From: Terrimonas sp937888905
GTDB taxonomy: Bacteria > Bacteroidota > Bacteroidia > Chitinophagales > Chitinophagaceae
Length of the DNA: 64,000 nt
Assembly: GCA_937888905.1 (NCBI GenBank)
Contig: CALATA010000007.1
Span: 62,001 to 126,000, forward strand
Reading direction: 5' to 3'
Shown one piece after another: positions 1 through 8,446 of the stretch. Under the pieces are notes generated by a model. The model was not told the DNA's origin, searched no databases, and worked only from the letters and a program-made list of their open reading frames with translations. Each line of letters opens with the position of its first letter. The first letter of the stretch is position 1. The position numbers and the translations under genes were made by a program.

Positions 1-109
1 AATTTAGCTTGCTATTTTATAAATTGATTATTTTCAGTCGTTTAGATGTTTGATTTTGATGAAATGGGAGGCCGGAGTTTGAGGAATGGTGTTGGCAGAG
101 GATGAATGG

Positions 110-262
110 TTCGGATTTGCATGAGCCGAATTCCGGTGGGTTTAGATACGCACCGGGGAGACGAAAGATGTGCCCTGGTTGGCATTTTCGCCAACCAGCA
201 AAGAGCAGGATGTTGCGGATTTGCACGATCCGATTCCGGTGCGTGAATACAGGCATCGGGGA
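110..262. repeat. Degenerate direct repeat with internal hairpins, 3' of exbD
   Basis: Two related copies of about 50 bp lie at roughly 110-159 and 214-262. Both contain a GCGGATTTGCA-like part, then ATTCCGGTG and a CACCGG/CATCGG-GGGA end. Copy 1 can fold as TTCGG...CCGAA and CCGGTG...CACCGG. Between the copies is a perfect 7-bp hairpin, GGTTGGC (177-183) with GCCAACC (190-196). The second copy ends 3 nt before the stop codon of the exbD-like gene, so the block forms that gene's 3' flank. No convincing gene is present in 1-264; short open frames there are not supported. Confidence 0.5.
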
Positions 263-264
263 AA

Positions 265-792
265 TCAGCGGAGCATTGGCATTTCCCTTTCATCCGGGTC
301 GATTACTGCAAACCTCGACACGCCTGTAATCTTCAACTCATCCAGCGCATCGATCAACAAACGATACTTCGAGCTGGCGGTTGGTTTTACCAACACCATC
401 AGACGGTCGCGCCCTTTGAAATCATCCAGCGCTCTTTGTTTACGGATCAAAATATCACGCAACTCTTTTACTCCTCCGGGAACAGGCTGCATTCTTCCGG
501 CAGGCAATGCTTCGCCCGTAATTCCCTCATAGCAGTACAATTCATTTTCACCGCTTAATAATACCGTCATCGATTCCGTTGCTCCTACAGGTTGCGCCGG
601 TCCGTCTTTCGGCATTGCCAGCGACATTACAGCCGGTTCCTGCATTTGTGCCGTCATGACAAAAAAAGTGATCAGTAAAAATGCGAGGTCCACCATCGGA
701 GTCATGTCGGTACGGGGAGCATGGTGGGAAGCGTGTTTTACGCCGGCCCGCGGTCTGCGCGAGCCTGTAGCAGGTAAATTCAGGTCAGTCAT
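265..792 (-). CDS. ExbD/TolR-family biopolymer transport protein
   Basis: This protein of about 175 residues has the ExbD/TolR layout: a short cytoplasmic N-terminus, one membrane helix that starts in the motif DMTPMVDLAFLLITFF and holds the conserved Asp thought to take part in proton use, then a periplasmic domain. The family works with ExbB and TonB to power outer-membrane transport. I chose the Met at 792; the open frame continues upstream to 843, but those 17 residues are atypical for the family. No exbB or tonB lies beside it, so the gene is apparently alone, divergent from the universal stress protein gene. The family call is firm; which ExbB it partners is unknown. Confidence 0.85.
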   Translation of the reverse strand: MTDLNLPATGSRRPRAGVKHASHHAPRTDMTPMVDLAFLLITFFVMTAQMQEPAVMSLAMPKDGPAQPVGATESMTVLLSGENELYCYEGITGEALPAGRMQPVPGGVKELRDILIRKQRALDDFKGRDRLMVLVKPTASSKYRLLIDALDELKITGVSRFAVIDPDEREMPMLR

Positions 793-899
793 GGCTTTTG
801 AAATAAAGACGACCATGTTGTACTTTTCCATAAGTGCCGCCAATTCTACATTTTTCCGGCGGCATTGTTCTTGCTAACTTTATATGTAAATAAATGGTC

Positions 900-1733
900 A
901 TGAAAACAATCCTGGTTCCGACAGATTTTTCTCCCGTGTCCAATAACGCCACGCAATATGCAGTGAGCATGGCCCTTTCGTTGAAGGCGGATGTGCTGTT
1001 GCTGCATATGTATGAAATTCCGATTGCTGTTACGGATACGCCGATCATGCTGCTTTCGGTAGATGAACTGAAAGAAAATGCCGAGCAAAAATTGCTGGAA
1101 AAAAAGAGAGAACTGGAAGCGCAAACGGGCGGGCATCTTTCCATACATACGGAAGCACTGCTCGGAACAGTAACCGATGGATTGGATGAAGTGGCTGGAA
1201 AAAAGGATGTGCTGGCCGTGATCATGGGTTCTACGGGAAGTTCTGCGGTAGAACGTACTTTATTTGGCAGCAATACGCTCACGGCTATCCGTCATTTACA
1301 GGTCCCCGTTATTTGCGTTCCTGAAGGAAGCAACTGGAGTGGCGGCATCACACATATCGGGCTGGCAGCCGATTTCCGTGACGTACAGGACACGCTTCCT
1401 TCGGCCGCCATTCATGACTGGGTAAATAAACTCAATGCAAAATTGCATGTGCTGAATGTAGATCACAATAACAAGCAGTTTGAGTCGGACACACCGGAAC
1501 AAACAGCCCTGTTATATTCGGCACTCGAAGATCTCAAACCGCAATATCATTTCATAGAAAATGCCGACATACAAGCCGGCATTCATGAGTTCGCTGAAAA
1601 GAATAATCTCGATCTTATTGTCGCCATCCCTAAGAAACACCGTTTCCTGGATGGCCTTTTTCACAAAAGCCAGGTGAAACAACTGGTGCTTGGCGCACAG
1701 GTGCCGGTGATGTGTCTGCACCCGGGGAGTTAA
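900..1733 (+). CDS. Universal stress protein with two Usp domains
   Basis: The 277-residue product contains two tandem UspA-type domains, about 1-145 and 150-277. The first begins MKTILVPTDFS and ends with the ATP-binding pattern G-x2-G-x9-G-S (MGSTG...FGSNT), so it probably binds nucleotide. The second has lost that glycine pattern (AIPKKHRFLDGLFHKS). An in-frame ATG at 894 could add two residues, but the family-typical start is at 900. A -7-like element (TAACTTTA, 875-882) lies just upstream. The gene is convergent with asnS, with a palindromic repeat element between them. Role in stress resistance is inferred from the family. Confidence 0.9.
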   Translation: MKTILVPTDFSPVSNNATQYAVSMALSLKADVLLLHMYEIPIAVTDTPIMLLSVDELKENAEQKLLEKKRELEAQTGGHLSIHTEALLGTVTDGLDEVAGKKDVLAVIMGSTGSSAVERTLFGSNTLTAIRHLQVPVICVPEGSNWSGGITHIGLAADFRDVQDTLPSAAIHDWVNKLNAKLHVLNVDHNNKQFESDTPEQTALLYSALEDLKPQYHFIENADIQAGIHEFAEKNNLDLIVAIPKKHRFLDGLFHKSQVKQLVLGAQVPVMCLHPGS

Positions 1734-1739
1734 CCTGAT

Positions 1740-1924
1740 AATGTGAAAATGTGTCGCCTACGGCGATATGTGTAAATGTGAAAATGATTACCCGATAATA
1801 GCCAACGCTTGATTTCAAGAACAGTGGGTAGTCCGGTAAACAAAAAATCGATTCATCGTATGGACAAAATCCATTTTCACATGGCCCCTTCCGAAGGAAG
1901 GGCACATCTGCATATTTTCACATT
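1740..1924. repeat. Palindromic intergenic element, AATGTGAAAATG-type arms
   Basis: The left arm (about 1740-1787) begins AATGTGAAAATGTG and encloses a small hairpin, TCGCC.TA.CGGCGA. The right arm (about 1871-1924) encloses a CCTTCCGAAGGAAGG palindrome and ends ATATTTTCACATT. The arms are approximate inverted repeats of each other and fill the gap between the convergent stop codons of the Usp gene and asnS. The same arm type recurs at about 22398-22513 and 31911-32036. It may act as a bidirectional terminator or be a non-autonomous mobile element; the sequence does not decide between these. Confidence 0.7.
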
Positions 1925-1925
1925 A

Positions 1926-3371
1926 CTAAAACTCTGCGCTCTTCGGTGTGCGGGGAAAAGGAATTACGTCGCGGATGTTGCCCATGCCGGTAACGAATTG
2001 CACCATGCGTTCGAAGCCGAGACCGAAACCTGCATGCGGCACCGTACCGAAACGACGCGTATCCAGGTACCACCACAATTCTTCTGTTGGAATATCCATT
2101 TCTCCCATGCGCTCAGTCAGTTTGTCGAGGCGCTCCTCACGTTGTGAACCACCTACGATCTCACCAATGCCGGGAGCGAGAATGTCCATCGCCGCAACGG
2201 TTTTGCCATCATCATTCTGACGCATGTAAAAAGCCTTGATCTCTTTCGGATAATCCATCAGGATAACAGGCTTCTTGAAATGTTTTTCCACGAGATAACG
2301 CTCGTGCTCGCTCTGCAGGTCCATACCCCAACCTGTAACCGGGAATTGGAATTTTTTCTTTTTGTTGTAATTGCTTTCACGCAGGATCTCGATGGCCTCA
2401 GTGTAGGTAAGGCGTTCGAATTGGTTATTGATAACAAACTCGAGTTTTTCGATCAGGCCCATTTCACTGCGTTTGTCCTGCGGCAATTGTTTTTCTTCCT
2501 CAGCAAGGCGTTGTGAAAGGAAATCAAGGTCTTCGCGGTTATGCTCCATGGCATACCGGATGATGTATTTGATAAACTCTTCAGCAAGGTTGGCATTGTC
2601 TTCAAGATCATTGAAGGCTACTTCGGGTTCGATCATCCAGAATTCTGCAAGGTGACGCGCCGTGTTGGAGTTTTCTGCACGGAATGTTGGTCCGAACGTA
2701 TAAATCTCGCCGAAGGCCGTTGCACCTAATTCTCCTTCGAGCTGACCACTCACCGTGAGATTGGTGCTGCGACCGAAAAAGTCTTCGCGGAAGTTAATGG
2801 AGTTGTCTTCGTTGCGCGGTGCGCTGCCATCAACCGGCAAGGTTGTAACGCGGAACATTTCGCCTGCACCTTCTGCATCACTTGCCGTGATGATCGGTGT
2901 ATGGAGATAAACAAACCCTTTTTCATTGAAGAATTTATGTACGGCAAATGCAAGCGCATGTCTTACACGGAAGACGGCGGCAAAGGTGTTGGTGCGGAAA
3001 CGGAAGTGTGCCACTTCACGCAGGTATTCCAGTGTGGGCCTGTTTTTCAGTTGAATGGGATATTTGTCGGGATCGCTGTCGCCGAGTATTTCAATGGTGT
3101 CGGCCTGCAGGTCCATCTTCTGTCCTTTGCCAAGCGAAGGCACGATCCTGCCTGTCACGCGCAGGGAAGCAGAAGACGTAATGCGACGCAATAACGCTTC
3201 ATCAAAACGGCCAAGTTCGGCTACTACCTGCAGATTATTATTGGTGGAGCCGTCGTTAAGAGCGATAAACTGGTTATTGCGGAAGGTGCGAACCCATCCC
3301 ATTACCGTTACCTCCTGATGCTGCGGCTCCTGTGCCAGCAGTTCTTTGATCTTGACACGTTTGTTGAACAT
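1926..3371 (-). CDS. asnS: Asparaginyl-tRNA synthetase
   Basis: The 481-residue product is a class IIb aminoacyl-tRNA synthetase that charges tRNA-Asn. An N-terminal OB-fold anticodon-binding domain (about 1-115, with VMGWVRTFRNNQF) precedes the catalytic core. Motif 2 is visible as TFRAENSNTARHLAEFW and motif 3 as GFGLGFERMVQF near the C-terminus. The FRAENSNT form indicates AsnRS rather than AspRS or LysRS. The start at 3371 gives the usual bacterial AsnRS length; the open frame continues 13 codons further, but those overlap a promoter-like element at 3391-3398. It is transcribed divergently from rho. Confidence 0.97.
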   Translation of the reverse strand: MFNKRVKIKELLAQEPQHQEVTVMGWVRTFRNNQFIALNDGSTNNNLQVVAELGRFDEALLRRITSSASLRVTGRIVPSLGKGQKMDLQADTIEILGDSDPDKYPIQLKNRPTLEYLREVAHFRFRTNTFAAVFRVRHALAFAVHKFFNEKGFVYLHTPIITASDAEGAGEMFRVTTLPVDGSAPRNEDNSINFREDFFGRSTNLTVSGQLEGELGATAFGEIYTFGPTFRAENSNTARHLAEFWMIEPEVAFNDLEDNANLAEEFIKYIIRYAMEHNREDLDFLSQRLAEEEKQLPQDKRSEMGLIEKLEFVINNQFERLTYTEAIEILRESNYNKKKKFQFPVTGWGMDLQSEHERYLVEKHFKKPVILMDYPKEIKAFYMRQNDDGKTVAAMDILAPGIGEIVGGSQREERLDKLTERMGEMDIPTEELWWYLDTRRFGTVPHAGFGLGFERMVQFVTGMGNIRDVIPFPRTPKSAEF

Positions 3372-3390
3372 TGTTACTTTTTTAGGACCG

Positions 3391-3398
3391 CAAAGATA
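3391..3398 (-). promoter_or_regulatory. Bacteroidota -7 element for asnS
   Basis: On the minus strand the sequence is TATCTTTG, a perfect match to the Bacteroidota -7 consensus TAnnTTTG. It lies about 20 nt before the asnS start, which supports the start at 3371. No clear -33 TTG is present at the usual spacing. Confidence 0.5.
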
Positions 3399-3505
3399 GT
3401 CCGCCAGCACGCAGAAAGAAAGGGTAGGCCTGAAAAATGAGCAAAAACCGGCGTCCGGAAAAGGGCAGAGCCTCAGTGGTTTATGAAGGCGTTTGTGAAT
3501 TTTTT

Positions 3506-3535
3506 TTTGTTTTTTCGAAAATCGCTGTATAATTG
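3506..3535 (+). promoter_or_regulatory. Candidate promoter for rho
   Basis: TTTG at 3506-3509 is followed after 18 nt by TATAATTG (3528-3535), which matches seven of eight positions of TAnnTTTG. This would start transcription near 3542 and give rho a leader of about 140 nt. The promoter sits in the 311-nt asnS-rho divergent gap. Confidence 0.45.
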
Positions 3536-3541
3536 CAGAAG

Positions 3542-3682
3542 GAAACGAGGCTTACAAGCAGATTTCTCCCGTTGTCAGCTCATCTGAATCCTGCAGGTTC
3601 CTTCAACTAATAATCAATTTTCTTTTTTCATTTTTTCAGTTTGGTCCTCAATTTGATTTGTGATTAACCCCAAGACCCTTGT
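3542..3682 (+). other. Long 5' leader of rho
   Basis: About 140 nt of untranslated sequence separates the candidate promoter from the rho start. It is pyrimidine-rich in its second half (around 3617-3640) and contains no open frame or strong hairpin. A C/U-rich unstructured leader could be a site where Rho controls its own synthesis, as is known for E. coli rho, but that is inference. Confidence 0.3.
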
Positions 3683-5350
3683 ATGTACGATATTTTGCAA
3701 TTGAACGATATGCTCGTTCCTGAACTGCTGGATATAGCCGAGCAGTTAAAAATCCCTAATTCCAAGAAACTCGATAAGCAGGAGCTCGTTTATAAAATTC
3801 TCGATAGCCAGGCCATTGCCGGTTCAAAAGGCAGTGCCGCCGCTTCAGATGATAAAAGTAAACGCAAGCGTATCATCAAAACATCTACTAATACCGGCGG
3901 TACTGAAGAAGCGATTGTAGAAAATGCAGATGACGCCAAACCCGCTGCTGCCGCGGCTCCCGCAAAAAAAGCAGCACGTAAGGAAGAAAGACCGGCACCT
4001 GTAAAAAAAGCAGCACGCAAGAAAACAGAAGAAAAAGAAGCCGCTCCTGCCGCTGAAAAACAAGCTACTCCTTCCGCCGCTCCCGATCATTCCGCTTTCA
4101 TCCAGGAAGCACTGGCTGCCACAGAAGCTTACGGTGAGTCACAACCACAACAACAGCAACACGAAGCTCCCCCCATCGCTAAAGGTCCGCAAGGCCAGCA
4201 ACAACGCCGCGATCAGCCAAACTTCAACATCGAATTTGATGGCGTGATCATGGGCGAAGGCGTACTGGAAATGATGCCCGATGGCTATGGCTTCCTCCGC
4301 TCTTCCGACTATAATTATCTTTCTTCTCCCGATGACGTATATGTATCTCCCTCACAGATCAAATTGTTTGGTCTGAAAACCGGTGATACGGTGCAGGGCA
4401 CTGTTCGTCCTCCGAAAGAAGGCGAAAAATATTTTGCACTCCTCAAAGTGGATTTCATCAATGGCAAGAGTCCCGAAGAAGTTCGCGACCGCGTTCCCTT
4501 CGATTATCTCACACCGTTGTTCCCTTTTGAAAAGCTCAACCTCTTTACACAACCCAGCGACTATTCTACCCGTGTGATGGATCTCTTTACCCCAATAGGT
4601 AAAGGACAACGTGGTCTTATCGTGGCACAGCCAAAAACGGGTAAGACAATGTTGTTGAAAGCAGTGGCCAATGCCATTGCCGCCAACCACCCTGAGTGTT
4701 ACCTGATGGTAGTACTGGTAGACGAACGTCCTGAGGAAGTGACCGACATGGAACGCAGCGTACGTGCAGAGGTAATTGCTTCTACATTCGATGAACCGGC
4801 TGAGAAACACGTGAAAGTTTCTACCATTGCACTGCAAAAAGCAAAACGCCTGGTAGAATGCGGACACGATGTAGTGATCCTGCTCGACTCGATCACACGT
4901 CTCGCCCGCGCGCACAACACCGTTGCTCCTGCATCCGGTAAAGTACTTTCCGGTGGTGTGGAAGCCAACGCCATGCAAAAACCGAAACAATTCTTTGGTG
5001 CCGCCCGTAAGATCGAGAACGGTGGATCATTGACCATCATCGCCACAGCACTGGTGGATACCGGTAGCAAAATGGATGAAGTGATCTTTGAAGAATTCAA
5101 AGGAACCGGTAACATGGAGCTGCAGCTTGATCGCCGCCTGGCCAACAAGCGCATTTATCCTGCTATCGATCTCGTTGCTTCTTCTACACGCCGCGATGAT
5201 CTGTTGCTGGAAAAAGAAGTATTGCAACGCATGAACCTGTTGCGCGTTTACCTGACCGATATGAATACGGAAGAAGCAATGCGCGAATTGCAGAACCGTA
5301 TGAAAGGAACGAAGAACAACGAAGAGTTCCTGGCGAGCATGAACCGTTAA
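3683..5350 (+). CDS. rho: Transcription termination factor Rho with disordered insertion
   Basis: The 555-residue hexameric RNA helicase is much longer than E. coli Rho (419). Residues 6-42 form the N-terminal helical domain (LVPELLDIAEQLKI). Residues about 48-175 are a low-complexity Ala/Lys/Glu/Pro/Gln-rich insertion, predicted disordered. The RNA-binding cold-shock-like domain follows (about 185-255, GVLEMMPDGYGFLR). The ATPase core has Walker A AQPKTGKT (315-322) and Walker B VVILLDS (about 395-401). Such insertions are known in Bacteroidota Rho and have been linked to condensate formation in Bacteroides. A small lipoprotein gene follows 32 nt downstream. Confidence 0.97.
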   Translation: MYDILQLNDMLVPELLDIAEQLKIPNSKKLDKQELVYKILDSQAIAGSKGSAAASDDKSKRKRIIKTSTNTGGTEEAIVENADDAKPAAAAAPAKKAARKEERPAPVKKAARKKTEEKEAAPAAEKQATPSAAPDHSAFIQEALAATEAYGESQPQQQQHEAPPIAKGPQGQQQRRDQPNFNIEFDGVIMGEGVLEMMPDGYGFLRSSDYNYLSSPDDVYVSPSQIKLFGLKTGDTVQGTVRPPKEGEKYFALLKVDFINGKSPEEVRDRVPFDYLTPLFPFEKLNLFTQPSDYSTRVMDLFTPIGKGQRGLIVAQPKTGKTMLLKAVANAIAANHPECYLMVVLVDERPEEVTDMERSVRAEVIASTFDEPAEKHVKVSTIALQKAKRLVECGHDVVILLDSITRLARAHNTVAPASGKVLSGGVEANAMQKPKQFFGAARKIENGGSLTIIATALVDTGSKMDEVIFEEFKGTGNMELQLDRRLANKRIYPAIDLVASSTRRDDLLLEKEVLQRMNLLRVYLTDMNTEEAMRELQNRMKGTKNNEEFLASMNR

Positions 5351-5382
5351 CACCCTTTTGTTCATCTATAACTCCTGTGATC

Positions 5383-5649
5383 ATGAAAAAACACCTGATG
5401 TCTCTCTCCGCCGGACTCCTGCTGATTGGCATGACGGCCTGCAGCAACGAGGAGAAAAAGACAGAAACTCCGGCAACACCTCCGGCACAAAGCAAGGCAC
5501 CACCACCGCCGGCACAAAAAACGGAAATATCCGTTGGCCCCGACGGCGCTTCCGTCAAAACAAAAGACGGCACAAAAGTGTCCCTGGATAAAAAAGGTGC
5601 TGAAGTAGGAGATAAAAAGACGGACATTAAAATAAAGACACCGCAATAA
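5383..5649 (+). CDS. Small lipoprotein
   Basis: An 88-residue protein starts MKKHLMSLSAGLLL and has a type II signal peptide with the lipobox GMTAC, so it should be lipidated and sorted to the envelope. The mature part is Pro/Ala-rich, followed by a Lys/Asp-rich segment with the repeated pattern VxxKxGxKVxLxKKG. No enzyme domain is recognised. The ATG at 5383 is preferred over an in-frame GTG at 5377. It lies just after rho and ends at a strong terminator, so it could be co-transcribed with rho. Function unknown. Confidence 0.7.
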   Translation: MKKHLMSLSAGLLLIGMTACSNEEKKTETPATPPAQSKAPPPPAQKTEISVGPDGASVKTKDGTKVSLDKKGAEVGDKKTDIKIKTPQ

Positions 5650-5655
5650 GCGTTT

Positions 5656-5694
5656 AAAAATCCCGCAACTGCATCCCGCAATTGCGGGATTTTT
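5656..5694 (+). terminator. Intrinsic terminator after rho-lipoprotein unit
   Basis: AAAAATCCCGCAA (5656-5668) pairs perfectly with TTGCGGGATTTTT (5682-5694) across a 13-nt loop and runs into T residues. An inner copy of TCCCGCAA allows an alternative fold. Confidence 0.75.
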
Positions 5695-5714
5695 TATATT
5701 GCACGCGCACTATT

Positions 5715-6659
5715 ATGTTGTTGAAAACCATTGTAACCTTCCCGTTGCTCTTGATGCTGCCTTTGTGTTTCCACGGGCAGAGTCTTTCGGGTGTATGGAC
5801 CGGCACGCTCTCCAACGATAGCCAGACCGTCCGTCGCGATCAGCAGTTTGAACTGGCACTGACGGAGTATAAAGGAAAATTATACGGTTATTCCAGAACC
5901 GAATTCATCGTCAACGATACTTTGTATTATGTGGTGAAGCGTGTGAAAGGCGTAGTAGGCGACAGTATATCCGAAGTAACGGACGACAAGATCATCGCTT
6001 CTAATTTTCTCCATCGCATCGATAAAGGCGTTAAAGTGACAAGTGTATTCCGGTTGAATAAAGCGGATAGCAGCTGGCGGATGGATGGTAACTGGAAGAC
6101 CAATAAAACACGCCGGTATTATTCCGTGAGTGGTGGTATGACCCTGGCGGCAGATCCCAATCCCAACCGTTCGCGCATCATGTGTCACCTGCAGGAATTA
6201 GGGGAAGGGAAAGACATGGTGTTTGCCGAAAAGAAACCGGTTGCGCCGGTTGCACCAAAAGCCAAGCCACCCGTTACAAAAAAGCAACCCGCGCCATTAC
6301 CTGTTGTCACTACCGCCACAGAGCGAACCACGGTTATTACCCAAACCATCACGTTTACCGGCGACAGTCTGCAACTGGCATTGTATGATAACGGGGAAAT
6401 AGACGGCGATACGGTAAGTGTGTTGCTGAACGACCGGGTCATTCTTTCCAGGCAATTGTTGAAGCAAACGGCAATCCGCCACACCATACATATTTCTCCT
6501 TCGGAAAAAGAATTGCGACTCGTTTTATATGCCGAGAACCTCGGCCGTTATCCACCCAATACCGGTTTGCTTATTATCCGCGATGGCGTGAAAGAGTATT
6601 CGGTGCGGTATAGTGCGGATCTCCAGCAGAATGCGGCGATTGTGCTGAGGAGGGAGTAG
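5715..6659 (+). CDS. Secreted protein of unknown function
   Basis: The 314-residue product starts MLLKTIVTFPLLLMLPL, an apparent Sec signal peptide ending near FHGQS. The N-terminal domain (about 22-165, beginning SLSGVWTGTLS) looks like a beta-rich lipocalin-like 'SGVWxG' domain. A Pro/Lys/Ala linker (about 180-205) joins it to a C-terminal beta domain with LQLALYDNGEIDGDTVSV, a pattern seen in secreted Bacteroidota proteins. No catalytic motif is visible. The ATG at 5715 was chosen because it begins the signal peptide; the upstream frame would run into the terminator. Function unknown. Confidence 0.7.
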   Translation: MLLKTIVTFPLLLMLPLCFHGQSLSGVWTGTLSNDSQTVRRDQQFELALTEYKGKLYGYSRTEFIVNDTLYYVVKRVKGVVGDSISEVTDDKIIASNFLHRIDKGVKVTSVFRLNKADSSWRMDGNWKTNKTRRYYSVSGGMTLAADPNPNRSRIMCHLQELGEGKDMVFAEKKPVAPVAPKAKPPVTKKQPAPLPVVTTATERTTVITQTITFTGDSLQLALYDNGEIDGDTVSVLLNDRVILSRQLLKQTAIRHTIHISPSEKELRLVLYAENLGRYPPNTGLLIIRDGVKEYSVRYSADLQQNAAIVLRRE

Positions 6660-6793
6660 TAAGTTTTAAGTGATAAGTATTAAGTAAACAGTCACCTTCT
6701 TTGCGCCTTTGCTCCTTATGTGTCTTTGCGTGACACTGTGTCTTCTTTTCACACAAAGCTGCAAAAGCTATTCACTTTTTGAATTTTGACTTT
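6660..6793. repeat. Composite intergenic repeat (ATAAGTATTAAGT arm, CACGCAAAG core, AAGTCAAAATTC arm)
   Basis: The convergent gap begins with an AGTTTTAAGTGATAAGTATTAAG arm, holds a core whose reverse complement reads TCACGCAAAGACACATAAGG, and ends in an arm that on the minus strand reads AAAAGTCAAAATTCAAAAAG. The same core recurs at about 15945-15980 and 49970-50006. The last residues and stop of the neighbouring glycosyltransferase are read from the right arm. Confidence 0.6.
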
Positions 6794-7876
6794 TTATTTT
6801 TGACTTATTGCCTTCACCAGCTCTGCAATCGCTTCCCGGTAATTTTCCTTCCGCTCCGGAAACGGCACATAATCAAACGCTGCTGCTTTCTCAAGGGCAA
6901 GTGGCAATGAGAATTTAACCGGAGGTAAACAACACGCCCATTTTTTTTCTGTAAGATAATCAGCGAGGTATTCCTGTTCGCTTTGCCCCGGCGTGGGTAC
7001 CAGCACACTTTTTTTCTGCAATACTGCGAGGTCCATCACCGTGCTATAACCGCTGCGGCTGATGACCAGTGAGGCACGCGCTATTTCTTTGTTGAATGCT
7101 TCGGCCGGCAGGTGATTGTAGAAACGTAACTGCCCGGTAGAAGGAATGAGCCGCGCGCTTTCGGGTACGCCTCTGACCACAACGGCTTTTCCCGGATAAT
7201 GCGCAATATCCCGGAGCAATTGCTCTTCGAGCACGGTTCGCTGGGGCTCCGGTCCGGATAAACTGATCAGCAACTGATCTTCCGCACCGGATGATTCCTG
7301 CGGTTGCAGACGGCTGAGCCAGCCGATATACCGGGTTGGTATGGCGGGAGCAGGATGGTTGTGCGATAAAACGCCTGCAAGGCTTTCGGGAGCCGCCTGG
7401 TCGGGTATCCAGCATTCGGTGAAGCGATTGATATACCGGTAATTGATGCGGCGTGCAAGCGCCCGGAAAGGGGCTTTGAGCTGCAACTGGTGAGTAAGGA
7501 AGATGCTCGGGATATCCGGATGCCACAGCCCGAAACGATTATCGCTGATAACGGCGTGAAATCCATGTTGCTGCACCTGTTGCCGGAGCCACTGATGCTC
7601 TTCCCTGATACGCCGTAAAATGCGCGGCGCCTGCCGGAAAAGGCCGATCGCCAGCAAATGACCTGCTTTGGTGTAGCGCACACCGTAACCTTTCAGGAAC
7701 AAAAAAGGCAGTTTGGGAAATTCTGCCTGCAATACGTGCTGCTGCCGTTCATTACCGGCCAGCCATACGTCGGCACCGGCTTCCAAAAGACCGGATATCA
7801 AAGGTATACAGCGTGTTGTGTGCCCCAGCCCCCAATCCAGCGGTGCGACTAATATACGCGGACGATCAACTGTCAT
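6794..7876 (-). CDS. MurG-like glycosyltransferase
   Basis: The 360-residue protein begins RPRILVAPLDWGLGHTTR, the glycine-rich N-terminal nucleotide-sugar glycosyltransferase loop of GT-B enzymes of the MurG/Glyco_trans_1_3 type. The C-terminal half has the typical SRSGYSTVMDL and VPTPGQSEQEYLADYL donor-binding signatures. It probably transfers a sugar from a nucleotide-sugar donor, but acceptor and pathway cannot be inferred; it is not murG itself, which has a different membrane-association motif and context. The C-terminal residues ISQK and the stop come from an AAGTCAAAA-type repeat arm. It is convergent with the preceding secreted-protein gene. Confidence 0.8.
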   Translation of the reverse strand: MTVDRPRILVAPLDWGLGHTTRCIPLISGLLEAGADVWLAGNERQQHVLQAEFPKLPFLFLKGYGVRYTKAGHLLAIGLFRQAPRILRRIREEHQWLRQQVQQHGFHAVISDNRFGLWHPDIPSIFLTHQLQLKAPFRALARRINYRYINRFTECWIPDQAAPESLAGVLSHNHPAPAIPTRYIGWLSRLQPQESSGAEDQLLISLSGPEPQRTVLEEQLLRDIAHYPGKAVVVRGVPESARLIPSTGQLRFYNHLPAEAFNKEIARASLVISRSGYSTVMDLAVLQKKSVLVPTPGQSEQEYLADYLTEKKWACCLPPVKFSLPLALEKAAAFDYVPFPERKENYREAIAELVKAISQK

Positions 7877-7990
7877 GGGAAAAATTGGCTTTATTTTTTG
7901 GGTATTTGAACATGCAACACACTAAATTGTTGGTAAAATAGTTTTAATTTAGAAACACAAAATTCAATGTTCATCAAAAATAGTCTGCAC

Positions 7991-8125
7991 ATGAAAATAT
8001 CCGGTAAATTCTGGATGCTCTTTTTACTGGTTGCCCTGGTGGCATTTTCATCCTGCAGCAGAAACTATTATTCCGGAACAGGCAAAGGAGGTCGCGGATG
8101 CGGCTGTCCTGCTAACCGTTATTAA
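7991..8125 (+). CDS. Tiny Gly/Cys-rich lipoprotein
   Basis: This 44-residue frame begins MKISGKFWMLFLLVAL and has a lipobox AFSSC, so the mature lipoprotein is only about 23 residues. It ends in a Gly/Cys-rich tail, GKGGRGCGCPANRY. I recall similar short lipoproteins ending in GCGCP in other Bacteroidota, but no function is known to me. An in-frame ATG at 7967 would lengthen the signal region. The stop lies 16 nt before the next start, so the two are likely co-transcribed. Confidence 0.6.
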   Translation: MKISGKFWMLFLLVALVAFSSCSRNYYSGTGKGGRGCGCPANRY

Positions 8126-8141
8126 TGGAGGAAAAAAAGAG

Positions 8142-8384
8142 ATGACAAGTCCGTTGCGTGATCTGATTGTTTTGCTTAAACAGGAGTACATGAGCCCGAG
8201 TGCCATCGAGCAGGAAGTGGAATGCCTGCATGAGATACTCGCCGAAGCAGAGTCCTGGGAAAGTTTTTTTGCCGCTCATGAACTGATCGACCGCAATCGT
8301 ATTACCAGCAATCGCAAAAGAATCCGTAAGGCCATCCGGAATGTAGAACTGAAGCCCTTCCGTTTTCTCGTCAACAAAAACTGA
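8142..8384 (+). CDS. Small helical protein of unknown function
   Basis: The 80-residue product is predicted all-helical and charged, with no signal peptide and no recognised domain. I chose the ATG at 8142, 10 nt after a TGGAGGA stretch that could act as a ribosome site; upstream codons in this frame overlap the tiny lipoprotein gene and look non-coding. A terminator follows within 25 nt. Function unknown. Confidence 0.6.
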   Translation: MTSPLRDLIVLLKQEYMSPSAIEQEVECLHEILAEAESWESFFAAHELIDRNRITSNRKRIRKAIRNVELKPFRFLVNKN

Positions 8385-8405
8385 TCAAACGATTTTATGC
8401 ATAAA

Positions 8406-8429
8406 AAAACCCCGGTTTACCGGGGTTTT
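8406..8429. terminator. Bidirectional terminator
   Basis: AAAACCCCGG (8406-8415) and CCGGGGTTTT (8420-8429) pair perfectly around a TTTA loop. A and T tracts on both sides make it suitable for both the 80-residue gene and the convergent YtxH gene. Confidence 0.8.
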
Positions 8430-8446
8430 AATTTTTTATAGCGGTT

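Noticed and set aside
4352..4990. 212-codon minus-strand frame inside rho
   Set aside because: Antisense shadow of a strongly conserved gene.
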